In this document: positions 45,998 through 54,749 of the stretch, one piece after another
Position numbering within the stretch: the stretch's first letter is position 1
Layout of the letters: every line of letters begins with the position of its first letter
NCBI RefSeq assembly: GCF_004346845.1
Contig: NZ_SMGI01000002.1
Location: forward strand, 62,001-126,000
Direction: 5' to 3'
Length of the DNA: 64,000 nt
Source of the DNA: Winogradskyella wandonensis
GTDB taxonomy: Bacteria > Bacteroidota > Bacteroidia > Flavobacteriales > Flavobacteriaceae
Position numbers and translations under genes: made by a program
Notes under the pieces: generated by a model
The model's input: only the letters and a program-made list of their open reading frames with translations
Databases searched by the model: none
Told to the model about the DNA's origin: nothing

Positions 45998-46528
45998 TTG
46001 AGTCAGAATATAGAACAACGCATCGTACAACTTCTCCAACGTCAAGACCATTTTGCCTTGAATTTACTTTATGAAAACTATTCAGACAGTTTATACGGTG
46101 CCATTCTTAAAGTGACAAAAAATGAAGAAATAGCCGAAGACGCCTTACAAGAAACATTTATAAAAGTTTGGAAAAACGCCCATAAATACGATGCATCTAA
46201 AGCCAAGCTATTCACGTGGCTATTTCGGATTGCTAGAAATACAGCTATTGATAAGTTAAGGAGTTTTAATAATCGTTACCATAAAGAAGTCCAAATCGAC
46301 AACTCTAACGTATATATTTTACCTGGCAACAAGTTAAATCAAGATGTATTAGACATTAAAGAACACGTAGCCAGACTAGAAGAAAAATATCAAATTGTGC
46401 TTAATGCTTTATTTTTTGAGGGCATGACACAACAAGAAGCAAGTGACGAGTTAGATATTCCGCTCGGAACAGTTAAATCTAGACTAAAAATTGGCTTACG
46501 AGAGCTAAAAAAAGTTTACGATTTTTAA
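45998..46528 (+). CDS. ECF-type RNA polymerase sigma factor (TTG start)
   Basis: The 176-residue sigma-70 family protein has region 2 (YSDSLYGAILKVTKNEEIAEDALQ, then TWLFRIARNTAIDKLRS) and region 4 (GMTQQEASDELDIPLGTVKSRLK). The only possible start is TTG at 45998, since an in-frame stop lies at 45989 and no ATG is near the N-terminus. The anti-sigma gene follows after 10 bases. Such pairs answer envelope or redox signals; the cue here is unknown. It resembles the SigK group. Confidence 0.9.
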   Translation: MSQNIEQRIVQLLQRQDHFALNLLYENYSDSLYGAILKVTKNEEIAEDALQETFIKVWKNAHKYDASKAKLFTWLFRIARNTAIDKLRSFNNRYHKEVQIDNSNVYILPGNKLNQDVLDIKEHVARLEEKYQIVLNALFFEGMTQQEASDELDIPLGTVKSRLKIGLRELKKVYDF

Positions 46529-46538
46529 ATTAATAATT

Positions 46539-47321
46539 ATGGAAGAAAAATTACAATCTTTTTTACAATCGGGCTTACTAGAGCGTTATTTAGTAGGTGA
46601 CACTTCCATTGCTGAAAATTTGGAAGTTGAACACCAAATAGATAATAATCCCGAAATTGCAGAGGCTTTTGAAGAACTGCAAACCAATCTAGAAATTGTT
46701 GCCAAGGCTAATGCTGTAGAGGCACCTTTAGGTGTATTAAATAAGATTTTAGAATCTACAAAAGAAGAAACTAAAGTTATAACAATGCCGCAGCGTAAAA
46801 CACCTTGGTATAGCATTGCTGCAAGTGTTGCCGCTGTAGGATTTGGTTTATGGAGTCTTGTGTTGTACCAAAAGAATCAAGCTCTAAGTAGCGAGAATAA
46901 TATCGTAGTTGAGGAGATTTTTGACCTTCGAGACGATATCGATAAAAACAATTCTAAATTAGATGCATTGGCAATTCAATTACAAAAACTGAATAATCCT
47001 GACTCTAGAAAGTATGTCTTAGAAGGAAACGAGCGTGCTAAGAATTTAAAAACTGTAGCATACATTAACCCTATTGAAAAAACCTCTATGATAGACGTAG
47101 TGTCTTTGCCTAAACTACCAGAAAACCAATATTATCAATTAAGAGCAGAACTCGAGGATAAAATGGTTAGTCTCGGCTATTTAGAAGACTATCAACGTTC
47201 CTTAAAGCCAATACCTTACATGGAGGACGCTTTAGCATTGAGCATAGTTATTCAAAATAAAAATGGCTCCTCTTCTTTAGAAGAAACTGAAGTTGCCGAA
47301 ATATCACTTAAAGATAATTAA
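46539..47321 (+). CDS. Anti-sigma factor (RskA-type)
   Basis: The 260-residue protein has a cytosolic N-terminal part (about 1-85) rich in acidic residues and one membrane helix (about 88-108, WYSIAASVAAVGFGLWSLV). The periplasmic region (about 110-260) matches anti-sigma-K RskA proteins (VVSLPKLPENQYYQLRAEL). No zinc HxxxCxxC motif is seen at the N-terminus. It should bind the neighbouring sigma factor until a periplasmic signal releases it. A strong terminator follows. Confidence 0.87.
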   Translation: MEEKLQSFLQSGLLERYLVGDTSIAENLEVEHQIDNNPEIAEAFEELQTNLEIVAKANAVEAPLGVLNKILESTKEETKVITMPQRKTPWYSIAASVAAVGFGLWSLVLYQKNQALSSENNIVVEEIFDLRDDIDKNNSKLDALAIQLQKLNNPDSRKYVLEGNERAKNLKTVAYINPIEKTSMIDVVSLPKLPENQYYQLRAELEDKMVSLGYLEDYQRSLKPIPYMEDALALSIVIQNKNGSSSLEETEVAEISLKDN

Positions 47322-47343
47322 AGACAATATTGAAATAATTTAT

Positions 47344-47372
47344 AAGCCGCCTTTTATGGCGGCTTTTTTTTC
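47344..47372 (+). terminator. Terminator after the anti-sigma gene
   Basis: AAGCCGCC (47344-47351) and GGCGGCTT (47358-47365) form a GC-rich stem followed by a T run. Confidence 0.88.
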
Positions 47373-47415
47373 TTATAACACGTAAGACAATCCATCAATA
47401 TTTCTACAAAAGCAG

Positions 47416-47423
47416 TATCTTTG
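47416..47423 (+). promoter_or_regulatory. Putative -7 element for the small-protein/glycosyltransferase/sigma/Nramp operon
   Basis: TATCTTTG lies 23 bases upstream of the ATG at 47447, just past the anti-sigma terminator. Confidence 0.55.
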
Positions 47424-47446
47424 TCTTGATTTTAGATATTACTAAT

Positions 47447-47650
47447 ATGAAACTGCTACTTATAACCCTTGGACTTTTACTTCTAGCTATTGCAGGTATT
47501 GCAATAAAAATTTGGGCTAAAAAAGATGGTAAATTTGCAGGGACTTGTGCTAGTCAAAATCCAATGCTTAATAAAGAAGGAGAAGCCTGCGGTTTTTGCG
47601 GAAAAACGCCAGACCAATTCGATTCTTGTTCTGAACCTCAACACTCATAG
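47447..47650 (+). CDS. Small cysteine-rich membrane-anchored protein
   Basis: The 67-residue protein has an N-terminal helix (about 2-22, LLLITLGLLLLAIAGIAIKI). A short exposed part has four cysteines (GTCAS, ACGFCGK with CxxC, DSCSE) that might bind a metal or a cluster. The ATG at 47447 is preferred over a TTG 7 codons upstream that overlaps the presumed transcription start. Related short proteins occur in flavobacteria as 'membrane or secreted protein'; no function is known to me. It precedes the glycosyltransferase by 7 bases. Confidence 0.75.
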   Translation: MKLLLITLGLLLLAIAGIAIKIWAKKDGKFAGTCASQNPMLNKEGEACGFCGKTPDQFDSCSEPQHS

Positions 47651-47657
47651 TCTATAA

Positions 47658-48770
47658 ATGACTATAATCTCTATACTGTTTTATCTTTTTCTAGTTATTG
47701 CTTGTATTCAGTTAGCTTACTACAGTATATTTCTAAGTTTTTTTGGTTTGAGTAAGCCAAAAAAAGGCAAAGCTTACAACATTCCTGTATCGGTAATTAT
47801 TTGTGCTAAAAATGAAGCCGAGAACTTGACACAAAATCTTCCAAAAATACTCGAACAAGATTACAAAAGTTTTGAAGTTGTTTTAATCAACGACAGCTCT
47901 TCTGATGATACATTAGAGGTTATGGAAAGTTTTGCTGAGAAACATCGGAACATTAAACTAGTTGATGTAAAATCTATAGAACCCTTCTGGGGAAATAAAA
48001 AATATGCCTTGACATTAGGCATAAAAGCAGCCAAACATGATTTTTTGATTTTTACCGACGCAGATTGCACACCCAATTCTAATCAATGGATAACACACAT
48101 GGCTAGACATTTTAGTAAGAAAAAATCAATCGTTCTTGGCTATGGTGCTTATAAGAAAATCAAGTATTCGCTACTTAATAAACTCATTCGCTTCGAAACA
48201 CTGTTCTCCGCTTTTCAATATTTTTCTTATGCTAAAGTTGGCAACCCTTATATGGGCGTAGGACGGAATTTAGCGTATAGAAAAGCACAATTCTTTACTA
48301 GCAATGGTTTTATTAATCACATGTCTACTAGATCTGGTGATGATGATTTGTTTATAAACGAAAATGCAACAAAAGGGAACACAGCACTGTGTTATTCACC
48401 AGAAAGCTTTACAGTTTCAGAACCTAAAAAAACCTTTAAATCATGGTGGATTCAAAAACGTAGACATGTAAGTACTGCGCACGAGTATAAGCATTTAGAT
48501 CAATTTTTGCTGGGGTTGTTCTACGTGAGTCAAATATCATTTTACACTTTAGCTGTCATCCTTCTTATTGCAGGTTTTCAATGGAAAATTGTACTTGGCA
48601 TTTTAATTCTTAGAATTATTATCTTATACCTTACAGTAGGATACTCTGCGAAAAAATTAAATGAAAAAGACTTAATACTGCTAACGCCTTTGCTTGAAAT
48701 TTTTCTAATTATTTTTCAATTAGCTATATTTAGTGCTAATATCGTTTCAAAACCAAAACATTGGAAATAA
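47658..48770 (+). CDS. Membrane glycosyltransferase family 2
   Basis: The 370-residue protein has an N-terminal helix (about 3-25). A GT-A catalytic domain holds SVIICAKNEAENL, VLINDSSSDDTLEV and the DxD-type FTDADCTPNS. The acceptor-side QKRRH (about 271-275) is like QxxRW. Two or three C-terminal helices (about 285-365) follow. It should use a nucleotide sugar to build a glycan at the inner membrane; neither donor nor product is evident. The 3' end overlaps the sigma factor gene by 10 bases. Confidence 0.88.
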   Translation: MTIISILFYLFLVIACIQLAYYSIFLSFFGLSKPKKGKAYNIPVSVIICAKNEAENLTQNLPKILEQDYKSFEVVLINDSSSDDTLEVMESFAEKHRNIKLVDVKSIEPFWGNKKYALTLGIKAAKHDFLIFTDADCTPNSNQWITHMARHFSKKKSIVLGYGAYKKIKYSLLNKLIRFETLFSAFQYFSYAKVGNPYMGVGRNLAYRKAQFFTSNGFINHMSTRSGDDDLFINENATKGNTALCYSPESFTVSEPKKTFKSWWIQKRRHVSTAHEYKHLDQFLLGLFYVSQISFYTLAVILLIAGFQWKIVLGILILRIIILYLTVGYSAKKLNEKDLILLTPLLEIFLIIFQLAIFSANIVSKPKHWK

Positions 48771-49315
48771 AAAAAGCCATTAAGCTTGCTAAGGATAACA
48801 ACCAAGCTGCATTTAAATTTTTACTAGATACCTATTGGAACGATGTTTATGGTTTTCAGTTAAAACGGACAGAAAATGAGAATGATGCAGAAGATATTAC
48901 TATTCAAACGTTTTCTAGAGCATTTGATAAAATACACACATTTGATGATAAATACGTCTTTAAAACTTGGCTGATAACCATTTCAAAGAATATTCATGTC
49001 GATTTAATTCGTAAACACAAATCGTCCATTAGAAGTAAAATACAAACTAAAGATGATGATATAGTTTATGATATTCCAGACGAATCACCAACACCAGAAG
49101 ATAAAATTATTCGAGAGCAAAACCTGGCAAAGCTCCTTAAAAACATCAAAAAATTAAAACCGCATTATCAAGAAGTAATTAACCTAAGATACTTTCAAGA
49201 GATGAGTTACAAGGATATTTCCGAAGAGCTCAAAGAACCTATGAATAATGTAAAGGTTAAGCTCCTTAGGGCGAAAAAATTATTAGCGCAAATTCTAACA
49301 AATCCTAATGCTTAG
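48761..49315 (+). CDS. ECF-type RNA polymerase sigma factor, second copy (TTG start, no anti-sigma gene)
   Basis: The 184-residue protein has region 2 (DVYGFQLKRTENENDAEDIT, TWLITISKNIHVDLIRKH) and region 4 (EMSYKDISEELKEPMNNVKVKLLRAKK). It starts with TTG at 48761 inside the glycosyltransferase end; an in-frame stop at 48737 and the lack of nearby ATG leave no other choice. It overlaps the Nramp-like gene by 8 bases. No anti-sigma gene is adjacent, so its control is unclear. Confidence 0.88.
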   Translation: MEIKKAIKLAKDNNQAAFKFLLDTYWNDVYGFQLKRTENENDAEDITIQTFSRAFDKIHTFDDKYVFKTWLITISKNIHVDLIRKHKSSIRSKIQTKDDDIVYDIPDESPTPEDKIIREQNLAKLLKNIKKLKPHYQEVINLRYFQEMSYKDISEELKEPMNNVKVKLLRAKKLLAQILTNPNA

Positions 49316-50549
49316 TCGTATTAAAAAACTAGGTCCTGGCTTACTGTTTGCGGGAGCGGCTATTGGGGTATCTCACTTGGTACAATCAACAAGGGCAGGC
49401 GCCGATTTTGGTTTTGGCTTGGTTTGGGCATTATTGCTAGTAAATCTTTTTAAGTATCCATTTTTTAGGTATGGACCACAATATGCCATGGCAACTGGCG
49501 AGAGTCTTATAGACGGCTATTATAGATTAGGAAAAGTATTTTTAGCACTGTATTTCTTACTCACTTTTGCCACGATGTTTACCATACAAACAGCAGTTAC
49601 TATTGTAACAGCAAGTTTAACCTCCTATGTTATTTACGAGTTTGAAACGGTATCATTTGTAGGGTACACACTAACTAGTGTTCAAATATGGACGCTTATT
49701 ATTTTACTAATTTGTATTGCTATTTTAGTTCTGGGACGTTATAAGTTTTTGGACCGTTTGATGAAATTGATAGTACTCACCCTTACACTTTCTACTATAC
49801 TATCGGTTTTCGCTTCAGGTTTTAATTCTGAAAATCCTTTGAGCATCCGTCAAATATTCCCAGAGCAGTCACAATGGCTTTTTTTAATAGCATTTATGGG
49901 TTGGATGCCAGCGCCTTTAGATATTTCCATTTGGCATTCCGTTTGGTCATTAGAGAAAAAGAAAGACGACAACTTAGTCGATTTCAAATCATCTATTTTC
50001 GATTTTAATATAGGATACATTACAACTATTCTCCTTGGATTAGGTTTTCTTACGCTTGGCGCCTTAGTTTTTTATGGCTCTGGTGAGGTGTTACAAACAT
50101 CGGCAGCAGGATTTTCTTCTCAACTTATCATAATGTATACAAATAGCTTAGGAGATTGGGCTTATGCAATTATTGGCATTGCAGCAGTTACTACAATGTT
50201 TAGCACCACACTTACAACCTTTGATGCTTCGCCAAGAGTAATGTCTCGTACTACGGCGCTTCTCTCAAATTTTAAGTTCAAAGAAACATATAGACTATGG
50301 TTAGGTGTTTTATTTGCCGGAACATTGTCTATATTCTTTTTTCTAAGTGCAAATCTTGGAGACTTAGTACAAATAGCCACGGTTTTATCTTTTTTAACCG
50401 CACCTTTTTATGCTATTGCAAACTATAAACTTATTAACGCCGAGCACGTTCCAAAAGCCTATCGCCCAAAAAGAATAATAAACATATTAAGTTGGTTAGG
50501 TATTGTTTTTCTAGTTGGTTTTAGTGTGTGGTTTGTAACAATTCTTTAG
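49308..50549 (+). CDS. Nramp-related transporter lacking the DPGN metal site
   Basis: The 413-residue protein has ten to eleven helices in the Nramp/APC arrangement, with KLGPGLLFAGAA opening TM1. The TM1 motif DPGN, whose Asp and Asn hold manganese or iron in true Nramp proteins, reads GVSH (20-23). In TM6 the MPH motif reads MPA (200-202), with Met kept. A different substrate, perhaps magnesium or aluminium as in other divergent members, or none, is possible. It is the last gene of its operon, coupled to an ECF sigma factor. Confidence 0.8.
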   Translation: MLSRIKKLGPGLLFAGAAIGVSHLVQSTRAGADFGFGLVWALLLVNLFKYPFFRYGPQYAMATGESLIDGYYRLGKVFLALYFLLTFATMFTIQTAVTIVTASLTSYVIYEFETVSFVGYTLTSVQIWTLIILLICIAILVLGRYKFLDRLMKLIVLTLTLSTILSVFASGFNSENPLSIRQIFPEQSQWLFLIAFMGWMPAPLDISIWHSVWSLEKKKDDNLVDFKSSIFDFNIGYITTILLGLGFLTLGALVFYGSGEVLQTSAAGFSSQLIIMYTNSLGDWAYAIIGIAAVTTMFSTTLTTFDASPRVMSRTTALLSNFKFKETYRLWLGVLFAGTLSIFFFLSANLGDLVQIATVLSFLTAPFYAIANYKLINAEHVPKAYRPKRIINILSWLGIVFLVGFSVWFVTIL

Positions 50550-50572
50550 CTTAATTTTTGTTTTTTACTTTG

Positions 50573-50580
50573 TATCTTTG
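50573..50580 (+). promoter_or_regulatory. Putative -7 element for lipA-gap
   Basis: TATCTTTG ends 22 bases before the lipA ATG at 50603. No -33 element at proper distance is clear. Confidence 0.55.
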
Positions 50581-50602
50581 TGCTATTGAAAAAGAAATTT
50601 TA

Positions 50603-51475
50603 ATGGAGACTACAACTGCATCTAATATACTTCCAGAACGTAAACCAAAATGGCTTCGTGTAAAGCTTCCAACAGGAAAGAAATATACCGAACTTAGAAG
50701 CCTTGTAGATAAATACAAATTAAATACTATTTGTACATCTGGCAGTTGCCCCAATATGGGTGAGTGTTGGGGAGAAGGTACTGCAACTTTTATGATTCTT
50801 GGAAACATCTGCACACGTTCTTGCGGATTTTGCGGGGTAAAAACAGGCAGACCAGAAACAGTGGATTGGGACGAGCCTGAAAAAGTAGCGCGTTCTATTA
50901 AATTAATGAATATTAAACATGCTGTTCTTACAAGTGTAGACAGAGACGATTTAAAGGACATGGGCAGTATTATGTGGGCAGAGACTGTTAAAGCGGTGCG
51001 ACGAATGAATCCTAATACTACCCTCGAAACTTTAATTCCAGATTTTCAAGGTGAAGAAAGACACATAGACAGAATAATAGAGGTAGCGCCAGAAGTTGTC
51101 TCCCATAATATAGAAACCGTTAGACGCCTTACAAGAGAGGTAAGAATACAGGCCAAATACGACCGTAGTATGGGCGTTTTAAAATATCTAAAGTCCCAAG
51201 GTCAGCGTAGAACCAAATCTGGAATAATGCTAGGTCTAGGAGAAGCGCGTGAAGAAGTGATACAAACCTTACACGATCTGCGCGAAAACGACGTCGACGT
51301 TGTTACTATTGGGCAATATCTTCAACCAAGCAAAAAACATTTACCAGTACAACGTTTCATTAATCCAGACGAATTTGAAGAATACAAAGAGATTGGATTA
51401 AATTTAGGCTTTAGACATATAGAAAGTAGCGCTTTGGTTCGTTCTTCTTACAAAGCGCAAAAGCATATTAATTAA
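50603..51475 (+). CDS. lipA: Lipoyl synthase LipA
   Basis: The 290-residue radical-SAM enzyme inserts two sulfurs into octanoyl groups on lipoyl domains. It has the auxiliary-cluster motif [13 protein letters not shown] and the SAM-cluster motif [10 protein letters not shown]. The C-terminal serine that ligates the auxiliary cluster is in SSALVRSSY. The ATG at 50603 ([10 protein letters not shown]) is chosen; an upstream extension would run through the -7 box. Its stop overlaps the gap start by one base. Confidence 0.96.
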   Translation: METTTASNILPERKPKWLRVKLPTGKKYTELRSLVDKYKLNTICTSGSCPNMGECWGEGTATFMILGNICTRSCGFCGVKTGRPETVDWDEPEKVARSIKLMNIKHAVLTSVDRDDLKDMGSIMWAETVKAVRRMNPNTTLETLIPDFQGEERHIDRIIEVAPEVVSHNIETVRRLTREVRIQAKYDRSMGVLKYLKSQGQRRTKSGIMLGLGEAREEVIQTLHDLRENDVDVVTIGQYLQPSKKHLPVQRFINPDEFEEYKEIGLNLGFRHIESSALVRSSYKAQKHIN

Positions 51476-52491
51476 TGATTTCCGTTGCAATTAATGGTTT
51501 TGGCCGTATCGGAAGGCGCTTTCTTAGGTTATCGCTACAAAATCCAAATATTAAAATTGTTGCAATAAACGATTTAGCAGATGCCAGAACACTGAGCCAT
51601 TTGCTTAAGTACGATAGTATTCATGGTGTTTTAAATAGAGAAGTAAGTTATAGTGAAAACTCAATTTGTATTGAAAATATAACCATCCCTTTACTAAACG
51701 AAAAAGATATTTCTAAAATTAATTGGTCTTCGTTTCAGCCTGATTTTGTGTTGGAAGCAACAGGGAAATTTAAAGAAAAAGACCAATTACTTCATCATAT
51801 AACTAATGGCGCAAAACAGGTAATTCTATCCGTACCACCTATCGACGATGATATCAAGACCATAGTCCTAGGCACAAACGACCACATTTTACAAGGCAAT
51901 GAAAAGGTTATTTCTAATGCGTCGTGTACTACCAATAATGCTGCTCCGATGATAAAACTAATGCACGAAAATTTTGGTATTAAACAAGCCTATATCACTA
52001 CCGTTCATAGCTACACCACCGACCAAAGCCTACACGATCAACCACACAGAGATTTAAGGCGTGCCAGAGCTGCTGGTCAGTCCATCGTTCCAACGACTAC
52101 TGGTGCAGCAAAAGCTTTAACCAAAATATTTCCAGATTTATCTAACGTTATCGGAGGATGTGGAATTCGCGTTCCTGTGGCAAATGGCTCGTTAACGGAT
52201 ATTACATTTAATGTCGAAAAAGAAGTAGACATAGAGACGGTTAATTCAATATTTAAAAAAGCTGCTGACACGAGTTTTAAAGGTATCATCCAGTATACCG
52301 AGGACTCCATTGTATCTGTTGATATTGTTGGTAATCCTCACTCCTGTATTTTCGATTCGCAAATGACCTCCGTTATTGGTAACATGGTTAAAATTATTGG
52401 TTGGTACGATAACGAAACAGGATATAGCCAGCGTTTGCTAGACTTATTATGTAATTTATCGGACAAAAATACACTTTTATCGAATAAATAA
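51475..52491 (+). CDS. gap: Glyceraldehyde-3-phosphate dehydrogenase (type I)
   Basis: The 338-residue glycolytic/gluconeogenic enzyme has the NAD fold INGFGRIGRRFLR and cofactor Asp in INDLADARTLSH. The catalytic Cys is in SNASCTTNNAAP, and ITTVHSYTTDQSLHD and the C-terminal WYDNETGYSQRLLDL follow. NNAAP in place of the usual N-C/A-LAP shows a diverged type; flavobacteria often have more than one gap gene. It overlaps lipA by one base. Confidence 0.92.
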   Translation: MISVAINGFGRIGRRFLRLSLQNPNIKIVAINDLADARTLSHLLKYDSIHGVLNREVSYSENSICIENITIPLLNEKDISKINWSSFQPDFVLEATGKFKEKDQLLHHITNGAKQVILSVPPIDDDIKTIVLGTNDHILQGNEKVISNASCTTNNAAPMIKLMHENFGIKQAYITTVHSYTTDQSLHDQPHRDLRRARAAGQSIVPTTTGAAKALTKIFPDLSNVIGGCGIRVPVANGSLTDITFNVEKEVDIETVNSIFKKAADTSFKGIIQYTEDSIVSVDIVGNPHSCIFDSQMTSVIGNMVKIIGWYDNETGYSQRLLDLLCNLSDKNTLLSNK

Positions 52492-52492
52492 T

Positions 52493-52500
52493 TATATTTG
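52493..52500 (+). promoter_or_regulatory. Putative -7 element close to the hybrid kinase start
   Basis: TATATTTG lies 11 bases before the first ATG (52512) and 17 before the second (52518), which would give a very short leader. Confidence 0.4.
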
Positions 52501-52511
52501 TTGTAAAACAG

Positions 52512-54749
52512 ATGTTAATGTCCCAAATAAAATACATCATTTTATTTTTTTATACTGTTGTTGCCTACACTGCTCATGGGCAAACAACAAGTAATCTTAA
52601 CCAACGTGATTTAGAGATATCGCTTCAAGAAAAGCTTAAGCAAGCTGAACTGTTTATAGACAGAGATAACTATCCTAATGCCATACAAAATTTAAACGAG
52701 GCCCTAAAACTTGCTCAAACCGCAGATGACAAAAAAAGCGAAGGTGTTATATATACTAAAATAGGCAAGCTTCAATATCTACTTAAAGAATATGATAAGG
52801 CTATCTCGTCTCTTAACAAAGCAGTAAATATTCAGAGAGAGAACGATGATAGAATTAATCTTGGGCTAACTTATAATATTAGAGGTGTAATTCTTAGTAA
52901 CCAAAAGGAATATAAAAACGCTTTAAATTTTTTTTCAGAAGCACTTCTAAATTTTGATGAACCGAGTTCAGAAAAATATCAAGCCGAAGTAAATCTTAAT
53001 GAAGCTCGGGTTTATCTAGACTTAAATCAATTAGACAATGCAAAAACCAAGTTAGAGCGTGCCATAGTAATAGCTAAAAAACATGATTTAAACCGAGTTT
53101 TATCCAGCAGTTACATCCAAAATGCTAAGGTGTACATTGCAAAGAAAGAATACAATTTGGCATTGGATCAAGTACAAGAAGGCTTAAATATTGCTTTAGA
53201 AAACGATTTAATGTATAACATAAATGACGCTTACTTAACGCTAAGCCATGTTTACCAAAGCAAAAATCAGTTTAAATCCGCACATCTATACCTTAACAAG
53301 CACCTGCAACTATCGGATTCTTTAAATAAGGTCCAATTAGAAAAATTACCTTTAAACACTAGGACAAACAATATGTATGGCTTAGCCGATAACAGTAATC
53401 AACAACTTGAGAATCAAGCCACAGAAGCAGATGCTGATAGTAATTTAGCGAGAATTACCACCATTCTTAGTATTTCTTTAATTACAATTTTATCATTATT
53501 AACGTTATCCCTATACAAGAATAATAATATTAGACTTAGGACTAACAATATGCTTCAAATTAAAAATGACGAGCTTATTGTTGCTAAAGAAAAAGCTGAG
53601 TTAGCATCTAAGACAAAGGCCAATTTCTTATCTACAGTTACGCACGAGCTTCGCACACCGCTATACGCAGTCACCGGTCTTACCAATTTATTGTTAGATG
53701 AGTCGCCTAAGGAAAACCAAATACCGCATTTAAAGTCATTGAAGTTTTCTGGAGATTACTTACTAACTTTTATAAATGATATCCTTCAAATTAATAAGAT
53801 TGAAGCTAACAAAGTAGAGTTAGATCCTGAGGATTTTAACCTAAAAATAAAGATTGAAAATGTTGTTGCGGCACTAAACAATTCCGCCAAAGATAACAAT
53901 ACACAAATCCATTTGGATTATCAAGAAGACCTTCCTGAAACCTTTATTGGTGATCAACTAAAAATATCCCAAATTCTTATTAATCTGATTGGTAACGCTA
54001 TAAAGTTTACCAAAGATGGAGATATATGGATACGCGTAAAATCTAAATCTGTAGACCAAAATAATTACAGACTTTTATTCGAAATCGAAGATAATGGGAT
54101 TGGGATTTCTAAAGAAAAACAAGAACAGATGTTCGAGAGTTTTTCTCAAGGATCTATTCAAATCAACAGAAAATATGGTGGCACAGGCCTAGGATTATCT
54201 ATCGTAAAAGGACTAATTAAAATTTTAAAAGGAGATATCTATCTGGAGAGTCAATTAGGACAAGGCACTACCTTTTTCTTTGAGTTACCTTTAACGCATG
54301 TAGTAGCTAAGAAAAAAGAATTACCTAAAGAAAGCAAACACATAGAAAACATTAAGACATTGGATTTAGAAAACATTAAAATTCTAGTGGTTGAGGACAA
54401 CAAAATCAACCAAATGATTACTAAAAAGATTCTCACAAAAATGGGACTAAACTGTGAGATTGTAGATAATGGCGAAGACGCGGTAGAAAAAGTTAAAAAT
54501 ACCGAATATAATGTTGTATTAATGGATATTCACATGCCTGGTATTAGTGGATTAGAAGCTACCAAACGCATAAGAGTATTTAATAAAGAATTAACCATTT
54601 TTGCCCTAACAGCTGTAACACTAGAAGACAAAATGCAAGAATTTGACGAAGCTGGATTCGATGACATTATTTCTAAACCTTTTAAACAAGAAACCTTCGA
54701 AAAGAAGTTATTCACTGCGCTTTCTGGTAAAACCGAAGCTACAACCTAG
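52512..54749 (+). CDS. Hybrid sensor histidine kinase with periplasmic TPR sensor and receiver domain
   Basis: The 745-residue protein has a signal peptide (about 5-23), TPR repeats (about 40-275, NYPNAIQNLNEALKLAQ and others), a membrane helix (about 315-336) and a coil. HisKA has His378 (THELRTPL), and the HATPase has N box LIGNAIKFT, G1 EDNGIGI and G2 GGTGLGL. A receiver ends it with phospho-acceptor Asp672 (VVLMDIHMPG) and KPF. It phosphorylates itself and its own receiver; the output partner is not adjacent. An ATG two codons on is an equal start. The stop overlaps that of lpxK. Confidence 0.92.
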   Translation: MLMSQIKYIILFFYTVVAYTAHGQTTSNLNQRDLEISLQEKLKQAELFIDRDNYPNAIQNLNEALKLAQTADDKKSEGVIYTKIGKLQYLLKEYDKAISSLNKAVNIQRENDDRINLGLTYNIRGVILSNQKEYKNALNFFSEALLNFDEPSSEKYQAEVNLNEARVYLDLNQLDNAKTKLERAIVIAKKHDLNRVLSSSYIQNAKVYIAKKEYNLALDQVQEGLNIALENDLMYNINDAYLTLSHVYQSKNQFKSAHLYLNKHLQLSDSLNKVQLEKLPLNTRTNNMYGLADNSNQQLENQATEADADSNLARITTILSISLITILSLLTLSLYKNNNIRLRTNNMLQIKNDELIVAKEKAELASKTKANFLSTVTHELRTPLYAVTGLTNLLLDESPKENQIPHLKSLKFSGDYLLTFINDILQINKIEANKVELDPEDFNLKIKIENVVAALNNSAKDNNTQIHLDYQEDLPETFIGDQLKISQILINLIGNAIKFTKDGDIWIRVKSKSVDQNNYRLLFEIEDNGIGISKEKQEQMFESFSQGSIQINRKYGGTGLGLSIVKGLIKILKGDIYLESQLGQGTTFFFELPLTHVVAKKKELPKESKHIENIKTLDLENIKILVVEDNKINQMITKKILTKMGLNCEIVDNGEDAVEKVKNTEYNVVLMDIHMPGISGLEATKRIRVFNKELTIFALTAVTLEDKMQEFDEAGFDDIISKPFKQETFEKKLFTALSGKTEATT

